Positions 23,901 through 35,900 of a stretch of 64,000 nucleotides of DNA are shown piece after piece (within the stretch, counting starts at the first letter, position 1; each line of letters starts with the position of its first letter). The position numbers and the translations under genes were made by a program. Source of the stretch: Lithobates sylvaticus (taxonomy: Eukaryota; Chordata; Amphibia; Anura; Ranidae); the NCBI GenBank assembly GCA_028564925.1, contig CM053034.1, forward strand, positions 93,381,626 through 93,445,625, written 5' to 3'. Below the pieces are notes generated by a model. It was not told the DNA's origin and did not search any database. It saw only the letters and a program-made list of their open reading frames with translations.

Positions 23901-26900
23901 TACTGTTAGCAGAGGATCAAGAGACGCTGATTCACCACCGAGAAGTTCTACTCGCAACCCTCCAGAAATTTGGTTGGATAATCAACTGGAAAAAGAGCAG
24001 TCTACAACCCACCCAAAATATGGTTTTCCTGGGAGCAGATCTAAACACCAAGACGAACAGGATACAGCTCCCGCAGGAGAAAATACAGCCTCTAATTCAG
24101 AAAATGCAGAGACTACTTTCCACCAATCACTTACCTGCCAGAGCCTGTCTGAGCATTCTGGGATCCATGTCCGCAACCATACCAATGGTACAATGGGCAC
24201 AGTGGCATATGAGAACCCTGCAGAACTCATTTCTCAGGCAGTGGGATGGAGTGTCGATGCATCAGACCATCTCTATATCCGGAGCAGTGAAACGTTCAGT
24301 ATGGTGGTGGACGCGTCAAGGCAACCTCAGGAAATACAAGCCCATAATCCCTCCAGATCCCAAAGTCATCACCTCGGATGCTTGCCAGAGCGGTTGGGGA
24401 GCCCACTTCCAAGATCGGGCAGCCCAAGGCCGATGGCTCTTTCAGGCTCAGGGGATAGTTTCGAATATCCTGGAACTCAGGGCAGCCTTCCATGCATTAA
24501 GGGCATTTACACCGCTACTAGAGGGGGAGGATGTGCTGATCAGGATGGACAACAAGGTAGCAGTGTCCTACATTCAGAAGCAAGGAGGTACCAGGAGTAC
24601 CACCCTGATGGAGGAAGTCCGACCCATTCTAGAATGGGCTCAAATACACCTGGCAAGTCTGAAGGCAGTGTACGTTCCAGCGGCCCAGAATATGCTAGCC
24701 GACTACCTAAGTCGGGAAACGTTGTCCAACAACGAGTGGGCCTTGAGTCCGCAGGCATTCTCTCTCCTGACAGAAGCCTGGGGAATGCCAGAAATAGACC
24801 TGGCGGCCACTCCAATGAACACCAAGTGCCACAGGTTCCTGACGAGGGGCTCATTTCCATCAGCAGAGGGGATAGACTGCCTGATCCACCCATGGGACTT
24901 CAAGTTGGGGTACATATTTCCTCCAACCCCGTTGATTGCGAGGTTCCTGTCCAGACTTCGGAGATCGTCGGTAACAGTAATAGCGGTAATTCCGATGTGG
25001 CCGAGAAGACCGTGGTTCACGACCCTCCTACAACTCAGCCTTCAACCTCCAATTCCTCTTCCAATGATCCCGGACCTTCTATCTCAGGGGCAGTTCCTTC
25101 ACCCAGCACCAGAGAGATTACATCTGATGGCCTGGAGGTTGAGAGGGTTAGGCTAAGGGCACAAGGCTGTTCACAAGAGGTTATATCAACCATGATGCAA
25201 GCCCGGAAAGTATCTACTAATACCATCTATACGAGGGTTTGGGAGAGATTCTGCTCCTTGGCACAACAGAAAGGGTGGAACTACCTCTCTCCAGAACCTT
25301 ACCAAATTCTAGAGTTTCTCCAGTCAGGGGTAAGCAAAGGTCTAAGCTCAAGTACCCTTAAAGTACAAGTGTCGGCTCTGTCAGCAAAGACAGGAACTAG
25401 GTGGGCATTCCACCCACTGGTAATACAGTTCCTAAAAGCCTGCCTGAAGATAAAACCCCCCAGAAAACCAGTTTTTCCGTCATGGGACCTATCAGTAGTT
25501 CTCCACGCTCTTTCCAACCCTCCGTTTACTCCATTTGAAACCGTATCTCTTTGGGACCTGACCTTGAAGCTATCATTCCTCATAGCAATAACATCAGCTA
25601 AGAGAGTATCAGAGATACAAGCACTAATAATCTCGGAACCCCACTTAGTCTTTCTACCCGACGGAGTAGTTCTAAGACCATCAGAGCGCTTCACACCTAA
25701 AGTAGTAACTTCTTTTCACTACAACCAAGACATCATTCTGCCATCCTTCACCAACGATCAGGGTGAACCGCATCCGTTGGATGTCAAAACAACGATCTCT
25801 AACTACTTGGCAGCTACCACCTCCTTTAGGAGGACGGATTCCCTCATGATCATTCCCTATGGAACCAGACGCGGGCAAGCAGCCTCTTCACGGACTATCT
25901 CGTCCTGGCTAGTCAAAGCCATTAAGAAGGCATATTCCACTCAGCACCTGACGATCCCTGAAGATGTCAAGGCTCATTCTACTGGGGCAGTGGCTACCTC
26001 CTGGGCAGCATATTGCAGGGTATCACCAGAGACAATATGCAGAGCAGCAACGTGGTCTTCCAGACATACTTTCATTTCTCACTACAAAGTGGATTCTGCC
26101 CATTTGTCCATGTCAGACTTCGGAAGATCCGTTGTTAGAGCCAATTCTTCCGCATTATAGGAATAAACATTATTTTTTCTTGCACCCACCCGACTGGCGA
26201 GTTATTTCCCAGTGTGTGCTGCCATGAAGGCGTCAGGAAAACGGAAAATTGTATACTTACCTTTCCGTAATTTTCCTTTCCTGACGCATCTTCATGGCAG
26301 CACACAATTTCCCACCCCGTTTTTGTGATGATATATACAGAGAATACAGCGGGGGATCTCCCCTTCAACTTTATAGTTATCCAATCCTGTCAGGTTGTGG
26401 GGGCGGAGTCACAACCCAGTGTGTGCTGCCATGAAGATGCGTCAGGAAAGGAAAATTACGGAAAGGTAAGTATACAATTTTCCGTTTTATTTGCTCAGCA
26501 AAAGCTTTCTCTCCTGTGTTGCCTGCTCTAGCCAATATTCTGGACATTTCACAGTCAGCTCTAGAGGTTGGTCTGGCAATCAACTCAATTTAAGGTACAG
26601 ATCTCTACCTTATCTTTCACAGGCTGCAGATGGGTGGAAAAGCCAGTGACCAGATGCTTCTTGCAGATGATAATCTATATATGACCTTGATGGAAATCCT
26701 TGTTCGCCTGCGCAGTACAGGGGGTCCTTACAGAGCCGATCCGCCCTATACACGGACTACGCAAGCTGCGTAGGGCCCCGCGGCGGATCGGCTCTGCTCG
26801 GGGGCCCCTGGGGCCGCTGCCGCCACTGTGAGGGCAGTGGCGCCTGAAAAAAAGATGGCCGCGGGGCCGACATGCAACTGCGCATGCGCTCGCCTTTCCG

Positions 26901-29900
26901 AAAATTGCCGAGCAGTGGCAACAGCGCTGGCGCATGCGCAGTTGCATGTCGGCCCCGCGGCCATCTTTTTTTCAGGCGCCGCTGCCTTCACAGTGGTGGC
27001 AGCGGCACCAGTGACACGATGGCGCCGAGTGGCGCCATTTTTAAAAATAAAACATCCCCTCCGCAGCCTCTGACCTCCTGGGCCCCCTCCCCCTCGCAGC
27101 CTCATACCTCCTGTCCCCCCTCCCCCCTCAAAGCCTCTGACCTCCTGCCCCCCCTCGCAGCCTCTGACCTCCTGCCCCCCCTCGCAGCCTCTGACCTCCT
27201 GCCCCCCCTCGCAGCCTCTGACCTCCTGTCCCCCTCGCAGCCTCTGACTTCCTGTCCCCCCCCTGCAGCCTCTGACCTCCTGTCCCCCCCTGCAGCCTCT
27301 GACCTCCTGTCCCCCCCCCCCCGCAGCCTCTGACCTCCTGTCCCCCCCCTGCAGCCTCTGACCTCCTGTTCCCCCCCTTTGCAGCCTCGGACCTCCTGCC
27401 CCCCCCCCCTCGCAGCCTCGGACCTCCTTTCCCCCCCTCAGACCTCCTGTCCCCCCGCCCGCAGCCTCAGACCTCATGTCCCCCCCCTCGCAGCCTCAGA
27501 CCTCCTGTCCCCCCCCTCGCAGCCTCTGACCTCCTGTCACCCCCTCGCAGTCTCTGACCTCCTGCCCCCCCTTCGCAGCCTCTGACCTCCTGCCCCCCCC
27601 CCCCCCCCCCTTCGCAGCCTCTGACCTCTTCCCCCCCCCCTTTGCAGCCTCTGACCTCCTGCCCCCCCCCCCCCCCTTCGCAGCCTCGGACCTCCTGTCC
27701 CCCCCTTCGCAGCCTCGGACCTCCTGTCCCCCCCCTCCTCGCAGCCTCGGACCTCCTGTCCCCCCCCTCGCAGCCTCGGACCTCCTGTCCCCCCCCTGCA
27801 GCCTCGGACCTCCTGCCCGCCCCTTGCAGCCTCTGACCTCCTGTCCCCCCCCTTGCAGCGTCTGACCTCCTGCCCCCCCCTTGCAGCCTCTGACCTCCTG
27901 CCCCCCCTTGCAGCCTCTGACCTCTTGCCCCCCCCCTTGCAGCCTCTGACCTCCTGTCCCCCCCCTTGCAGCGTCTGACCTCCTGCCCCCCCCCTTGATG
28001 CCTCTGACCTCCTGTCCCCCCCCTTGCAGCCTCAGACCTCCTGTCCCCCCCCTTGCAGCCTCTGACCTCCTGTCCCCCCCCCCTTGCAGCCTCTGACCTC
28101 CTGTCCCCCCCTTGCAGCCTCTGACCTCCTGTACCCCCCCCCCCCCCCTTGCAGCCTCTGACCTCCTGTCCCCCCCCTTGCAGCCTCTGACCTCCTGTTC
28201 TGTCCCCCTTCGCAGCCTCTGACCTCCTGTCCCCCCCCTTCGCAGCCTCTGACCTCCTGTCCCCCCCCTTCGCAGCCTCTGACCTCTCCTGTTGCCCCCC
28301 CACAGCCTCTGACCTCTCCTGTTGTCCCCCACAGCCTCTGACCTCTCCTGTTGCCCTCCCCCACAGCCTCTGACTTCTCCTGTTGCCCTCCCCCACAGCC
28401 TCTGACCGCTCCTGTTGCCCTCCCCCCACAGCCTCTGACCTCTCCTGTTGCCCTCCCCCCACAGCCTCTGACCTCTCCTGTTGCCCTCCCCCACCGCCTC
28501 TGACCTCTCCTGTTGCCCTCCCCCCACAGTCTCTGACCTCTCCTGTTGCCCTCCCCCCACAGCCTCTGACCTCTCCTGTTGCCCTCCCCCCACAGCCTCT
28601 GACCTCTCCTGTTGCCCTCCCCCCACAGCCTCCGACCTCTCCTGTTGTCCCATCCGCAGCCTCTGACCTCAACTGTCCCATCCGCAGCCTCTGACCTCCC
28701 CTGAGTCAAGAGAGGGAGCGCAGCCAGGATGGGGGTCATGGGAGAAGTCAGACATGTATGGACTGTGGAGAGGAAACTATGGGATAAAACCAGAGCCACC
28801 AAGCTGGAGCCGACTGACTGAGCCCTGCATGATGCACCTGAGAGGAGGTCAGTGACAGCACCGCCAGGCCAGTCTAGGGGGGGTCAATACAATATTGTAA
28901 GGGGGCACTGATATAAAGGTTTCCCCCTTATATCAGTAAACCCCCTTATCTTAGTGGTTTCTTTCTCTGGTCACCAGAGTCCTCCCCACATTCCCAGAGT
29001 TCCCCTTTACATCATAGTATGCAGGATTCCACCTTACAGTGCAAGGGGGAACTCTGATGTAAAGGGCAATGCTGCAGACCCTGATGTAAGTAGGGAGGCT
29101 CTCTGAGGACACTTATGTATGGGGGCTCTCTGGGGACCCCGATGTAAGGAGGGGCTTTATAGGGATGTTCTCTGGGGACCCTGATGTAAGGGGGTGCTCT
29201 CTGGGGACCCTAATATAAGGGGGGGCTCTCTGGGGACCCTAATGTAAGGGGGGTGCTCTCTGGGGACCCTAATGTAAGGGGGGGTGCTCTCTGGGGACCC
29301 TGAGGTCAGGGGGGTGCTCTCTGGGGATCCTTATGTAAGGAGGGGCTCTCTGGGGACCCCGATGTAAGGAGGGGCTCTCTGGGGACCCCGATGTAAGGAG
29401 GGGCTTTATAGGGGTGCTCTCTGGGGACCCTGATGTAAGGGGGGTGCTCTCTGGGGACCCTAATGTAAGGGGGGTGCTCTCTGGGGACCCTAATGTAAGG
29501 GGGGTGCTCTCTGGGGACCCTAATGTAAGGGGGTGCTCTCTGGGGACCCTAATGTAAGGGGGGTGCTCTCTGGGGACCCTAATGTAAGGGGGTGCTCTCT
29601 GGGGACCCTGGTGTAAGGGGAGGCTCTCTGGGGACCCTGGTGTAAGGGGAGGCTCTCTGGGGACCCTGGTGTAAGGGGAGGCTCTCTGGGGACCCTGGTG
29701 TAAGGGGAGGCTCTCTGGGGACCCTGGTGTAAGGGGAGGCTCTCTGGGGACCCTGGTGTAAGGGGAGGCTCTCTGGGGACCCTGGTGTAAGGGGAGGCTC
29801 TCTGGGGACCCGGGTGTAAGGGGAGGCTCTCTGGGGACCCTGGTGTAAGGGGAGGCTCTCTGGGGACCCTGGTGTAAGGGGAGGCTCTCTGGGGACCCTG

Positions 29901-32900
29901 GTGTAAGGGGAGGCTCTCTGGGGACCCTGGTGTAAGGGGGGGCTCTCTGGGGACCCTGGTGTAAGGGGGGGGCTCTCTGGGGACCCTGGTGTAAGGGGAG
30001 GCTCTCTGGGGACCCTGTTGTAAGGGGAGGCTCTCTGGGGACCCTGGTGTAAGGGGAGGCTCTCTGGGGACGCTGGTGTAAGGGGAGGCTCTCTGGGGAC
30101 CCTGGTGTAGGGGGGGGGGGGGCTCTCTGGGGATCCTGATGTAAGGGGTGGCTCTCTGGGGACCCTGATGTAAGTGGGGGATCCACACTCAGATATGTAA
30201 AGATAAATATATAATGTCTGTTCTATATTGTTGTACTTATTCTTTGACTGTTTTGTTTAAAGGAGGGAGGATTGTATTGGGAGCGCTGAAGTGTCAGGTG
30301 TGACTGTGTGGCAATGGCAAATGGTTTACATAGCTCACGGCATCACGGGTCAGGTAGAGGGCCCCTCAGCAGAATTTTGCTTAGGGCCCCAGGGAGGTCA
30401 GGATCGGCACTGGGTCCTTATTCAGCGGGGGAACTTTTTCGGCAGGACACCGGAATTACACTACTGCCATCTAGTGGCGGTAGATGTAATTGGGGTAACT
30501 AAGCCAAAGTAATGGGAACTGAGTTACCATGAGGGGAAAAGTAATCAGTTAGATTACTCGTTACCCTCTAAAGTAACTGCGTTAGGTAACTCAGTTTATT
30601 TTAACTCAGTTACTTACATCACTGGTTATGCCAGGATTGCTTGGAAGATATATGCAAGATGGCTAGCTTGAAAGTCTTGTGCGGCCTTCATTCAACCTTA
30701 CAAACTAAATGTGGGGTCAGCAAGTCTGGGACGAGAGATCAATTCTTTTTGGCTTTAGTAGCTTTTCTTTGACTGTCAAGGTCTCTTTTCATTTGTTCTC
30801 TGCCACCCATTTATTCAGCTATGGTATATCCCGTTGTATGCTGACGTAAGGTGGGCCAGGAAAACGTAAAATTGTTATCAAATACTTACCGTAATTTTAC
30901 TTTCCTGGCCCTTCCTCACGTCAGCACAGGACTCCATCCCTAGTGGCCTGTCGCAGGCTAGGTTATAGAACACTTCAGTTGGGGGGAGAGGCTTTTATTT
31001 AGCTAGGAACAGTGGGTCCTGTGGGGCTCCAGAGGAGGTGGTAACCCATTGTGTGCTGACGTGAATATGGGCCAGGAAAGGGAAATTATTTAAGTAAGTA
31101 TTTGATAACAGTTTTCTGTTATATGTCTGCTATACCTTGTACTTGTATGAAAAAGTATCCTGTTCTCTTTGTATTGCTTCCTTTGACTTCACTACCACTA
31201 GCATTACCATTAGTTGGCTTTTACAGTAAGTCGCTCTCCCTTTTTTTGAGTCATCAAAGTGTTATCAGCCTCCCATTGCTTTTAGTGAGTGCAGCTTTCA
31301 TGGTCATATGTCTGAAAGCAGGTTTTGTGAGGGAGAGCTGAGTAACTGATGTATTCAAACCCTATCAATGAACGTCTATCATTTGCTCCTGTTTTGTATG
31401 TAAGGCCGTTTGCACACTGTACTGATGTATGAGCATCAGATATTCCTGGTAGAAAAAAAAAACATGAGGGTGGGCTGTATACTTATTTGCCTATTTTCGA
31501 GTGTGTACACACAAGCATAAAAATTCTTCTAGCTTTACATTAATGAAGGAACTGTGGCATATGCATGTATTTGCACGTATACTGACTGGTAACTCAGATT
31601 TCTCTATTTATTTTTACTGGTCTATACACAGTGCATGTTTATGTTCCTGTGTATATAAACGTATTAAAATAAATTTGCATTTAGGTTAGTAAAAAAAAAA
31701 AAAAAAAAAGCCTATATGCCTGAAAACGGAGTGTTTTTAAGCAGCATTGTACAAGAGGCCTAAAGTATACTATTGAACACATTTTGTTTCATCCACTAAC
31801 TAAATTCAAAAAAGACACTTGATCCTGCCAGAAATCTCGATAACTTTCTGTGCTTTCTGCCTGTGCTGTTCTCTTGTCAGTTACACTGTTCCCAGCTATC
31901 AGATTATCTGCAGACTTTTGTCTTCAGATTTACCAAAACCATGTAGTGCAAGGGCCTGCCTGATTGCATACAAATTGAAAATCTTAAGGCTTGACCTCAT
32001 ATTATATGGTTTTGGTAAATCTGAAGACAAAAGTCTGCAGATAATCTGATAGTGTGTATGGGGTTAAGTGTTGTCACCATAGGACAGAAGGTATGCTGCT
32101 GGTATGATCACCAAGTAAAAATAAAAGGAAAGAAAAGCCAGCAAAAAATAAAGAAAACCAATGCAGCCACCCCATATCAAGGGACTGGAAAGCTGCAATA
32201 TATTACATTTTTGTTCATAGGTTTAAAAACTCTTTACCGATATGTGTCAGTTTCTACTTTCCTACCAACATGTATGCACATGCACAAAAAGATTTTTAGT
32301 TTTCTAATGTGGACCAATTAAAATAGCAAGTGTGGCTTTTTCATCATCATGTCACAGCTAAGCTCTGTTCACTCATGCTATTGAAATGTCTCTCTATTTT
32401 GTTCTATGTAAGCTGTGACACACTGTCATCAAAGTGTAGGATCTAGAACTGTATTTTATCTCAGCAATTGCAATGAAATTAGGTTAAATTTTGTGCTTTC
32501 ATTAACATAAATCTTTGACAGAGAGGTGAAAGGAGGGAATTCAATTTCTATACCACATCACCAGGTTCTGCTCTGGAGGGTGAAATAAGTGCTAGAATCC
32601 ATAGCTGAAGCACATTGTACCTGAATGCAGCTTTAGACCCTGTTCAAATGCAGCAAAGAACTGTTCCCCTTCTACAAGTTCTACTAGGTCAGAGGGTTCA
32701 GGGCCTTTATATCTATCCTGCAGCTTCTTCACTGTGAAGTCCACCTGGGGAGAGATGGAAAACATTATAAATACTTGACGGAAATAAGGTTGAACTATAA
32801 AGTTTCATTGAGAGAATGTCCTTATACAGATGCATATCCCTTCTTGTATTTACAGGTAGGAAGTACACCTGTAAGATCTCTTGCACACGATACTCCTGTT

Positions 32901-35900
32901 TGAGCATCTACTTTTTCAGATGTTTTTTTTTTTGTATGTATTTGCACACATATGCGTTCATGCAATTTTAATAAACAGACGCTCACCTGTCCAAGGATCC
33001 TGAGGTGTGCTCACCCAAGCCATCCCTTCCCTCTGTCTTCTGTCCCCGGCACCAGCATCTCACCGGTGTGCACCTGTTTGTAAGAGTTTGCGGCTTCACC
33101 GGGTGTCCACTGTGCATGCACGAGCTGTGCTGTGCATTGTGAATGGTCCTCCAGTATTCTGGGACCTGTGACATGTCCCAGATAACTGTGAAGAGGGAGG
33201 GGGGAAACGAGAACTTCCGTTCGGGGGAAGAGAACTACCATTTGGGGAAGAGGGGGAATGGAGTCTTTAAAGTGGAACTTCCCATTTTGAGTGGAGTACC
33301 GCTTAAAGTATGACTTCTATAACTCTTTTAATGTGGCATCATCCCAGAGTCCAAAGAATAAAGGGGCTAAAATAATCCTGAGCCTCCTTACTAACACTCA
33401 TCTTTCATTCACTCTCACCCCCACTCATATCAGCCCCCAAAGTGAAGAAAGAAAATCCTTTGTAATCTCTGAGTTGTTCTAACTAGAATTCATTATGACC
33501 AGTTGATGGGCCTTTCACATCCTCCCACATACCTGGAAATACTGGGTTCTTCACTTCCAGTGGATAGAATTACAACCAGTTTTGACCGCCAAACCTGATG
33601 GGCTCCATATCTCCATCTATCCCCCACTCCTCTTGCATGCATTCATTTTTTCCCCAGCAAAACAATTATGCTACATTGACTCTCAAGATTCTGCCCACAC
33701 TGTGTGTAGGAATGGGCTCTTGGGATATGTAGCTCTGGGGGCAGATATGAATTGTTAAAATAATTTTTGTCCTGCTTCTTTCCCATTTTGGAAAAAAATT
33801 AGCCATTAAAAAGGCACCATCAGACTGAGTCTGGTTTAAAATGACAACTTCTGTACAATGGGGGTAATGGGAATTCAGCAGGTCCTTGAATACACATGGA
33901 GTAAGCATATTTTTTTTTCAATGCAGTTGCTCTGTAACAGTTCTCAAAACAGAATACTTATTAGTAGTAGAGTTCTCCTTTAACAGGCACTAGAGGTTAC
34001 AAAAATACATTCTGCCTCTAATTCGTGTAAATAAGGCTGAAAGAAATCCATACACATGCAGATAGTAGTTTGCTGGCATATTTATAAAAACATAAAATTA
34101 CTTTCTTGTTAAAAAAAAACAAAACATAAAATGACCAAAAGATTCTGATCAAGCATCATCATGTAGCATACCCCAATCTAGGCTATAGTAACACAACTAG
34201 CTAATATCTATATATGACAAAGTGTGGATTCAGCAAGATTTGTTTTCCTTCAATTTTCTTTCTAATATTTCTAGTCATTGGCATTTATTTACTAGAGGTG
34301 TAGAAACTGTTAACTTTACAAAAGTAAAAGTGTGTTCACGTCAAATGCGTTATCATCTGCAAGGAAGCTTTTAAAAAAAAAAAACAAGCTTTAAAAAAAA
34401 AAACAAGCTTTACTCACAGGACTGGGTGACTGAAGTGAACTTCATATTATTTACTAAGATAAAGAAAAATGTAATTTTATGTTAGTGAATGAGGTGTAGC
34501 TTCGCTGAATCGATCAATCATGTCTTAAGAAATTTGATTGGGTATTTTTTGCAGTCTCTTTTCCTTTTTAATATAGCTTCACCGCATTCAGTTTGCCAAG
34601 TGAAAATGCTCTACTCCTTTTAGTGCTGTAAATCAACCCCACTGCATTAGTTAAGACAAAGGCACCACAAGTCCAACCAGAAAAGACATGCAAAGAATCT
34701 CACACGCTTGTACCTATCTTCATCTAGCTGTGGATTTTCACTTGATGGGATCACAAAATCTAAAACATACAGATGCTTTTCTGAGATTCAGTTCAGAGCA
34801 CAATTTACGAATGTGTACAAATACTGTAAATCTGCTAGATGTTCCACTGAAGCTGAAAGAGACAGCAAACAACTTTAAGGGCTTATTCAAACGTCCAACA
34901 CACCCCAGACTTCCAACGCACAACAATGGATAAAAAGACAAACTTGAACCTATTTTTTGCAGTGCACCACATGCATGCATGGGTATGTTTGATATGTGCT
35001 GAGATGCATCATACTGAACAATGAATTGGGATGCATTCTACGATTAACACAGTGCAGGTGCATTACCATGTATGTAAGTAACGCAAATACCACGACGCAC
35101 AAATAACAGGCCCTTAATAACAAAACAGGCCCTAATAATTATCAACCAATGATTCATTTTCGGGCAGTTAACTGTGACGTGCTGTTTGTTGAATGTGGGT
35201 GTGTGACTACATGTATTATTATTACCAGATATTTTAAACTGTTCTATTAAAAAAAAATAAAAAAGGATTTGCCTCATAAAGATTTGTGAAACATAAAAGC
35301 CCATTAGAAAGCCATTAGTATATATATATATATACAATAAGCACATTTTGAAGTATTATTGTAATGTTTCCCTAAAAATTACTTTTTTGTAACTAGTTTA
35401 TATGCAACTGTCACATTTTTCATGTTGCTACCTCATATTTCCATTATTGTAGCACATACTGTATACTGTACATCTTTGTAGATTCTACCCCTGGTGTCTG
35501 CCTGTGTTTCTTTGCAAATGCTGAGATAAAATCTTAGCCACACAAAGTGCCTTATTTATTTAAAGTGGTATTAAATCCAAAACCCAAAAATTCAATATAT
35601 TTCAGCTATGTGGTGAATGCATTTGTTTTCTTTTTTTCTATGCTTTTTCCATCTGTTTTCACCTGGTGATCTGGCCAGTAACACATGTCCTGTATTAGAG
35701 TGCCTCCATTCTGGATGAAGGAGCACAGGGGTGCTTTTGGACAGCAACATTGTTAATCTTGGGGGAGGGGAGTGTTATATGCTATAGGATATTTAGATAC
35801 AATAACAAACTGAAGATGAACTCCAGGCAGGGGGGCGGTGCGGGGCGGCGACGGTAAGCAGCGCTATATTTAGCGCTGCTTTACCTTCGTTTTAGGATAT

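Larger units (their letters stand above)
20538..26488 (+). mobile_element. DIRS-like tyrosine-recombinase retrotransposon, copy 2 (looks nearly whole)
   Basis: A 5.95-kb element with inverted terminal repeats (20538-20648 and about 26336-26448), leader, gag-like, reverse transcriptase/RNase H and tyrosine recombinase frames, and an internal complementary region (about 26208-26300). It lies in the 16.3-kb PIDD1 intron, antisense to the gene. The three large frames are open, so it is probably the youngest DIRS copy here. It appears to have landed inside the older DIRS remains at 19707-31118. Confidence 0.94.
26731..30412. mobile_element. large non-autonomous hAT element filled by minisatellites (TSD GGTCCTTA)
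   Basis: The ends CAGAGCCGATCC and GGATCGGCACTG are inverted and flanked by identical 8-bp GGTCCTTA at 26723-26730 and 30413-30420. The 3.7-kb interior has a GC-rich hairpin, two unrelated tandem arrays, and no transposase. The terminal sequence is close to that of 52231-55532, so both belong to one family. Confidence 0.88.

Noticed and set aside
27467-28681. Gly/Arg-rich minus-strand frame of about 400 codons
   Set aside because: It lies within a C-rich minisatellite, with similar frames in other registers and no start context, splice sites or domain.
29120-30172. Possible CRISPR array (29-bp repeats)
   Set aside because: Units are head-to-tail without unique spacers, in a vertebrate intron; it is a minisatellite.
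29269-30186. Pro/Ser-rich 305-codon minus-strand frame
   Set aside because: A direct product of a 29-bp repeat that lacks stops; the 29-residue period gives it away.
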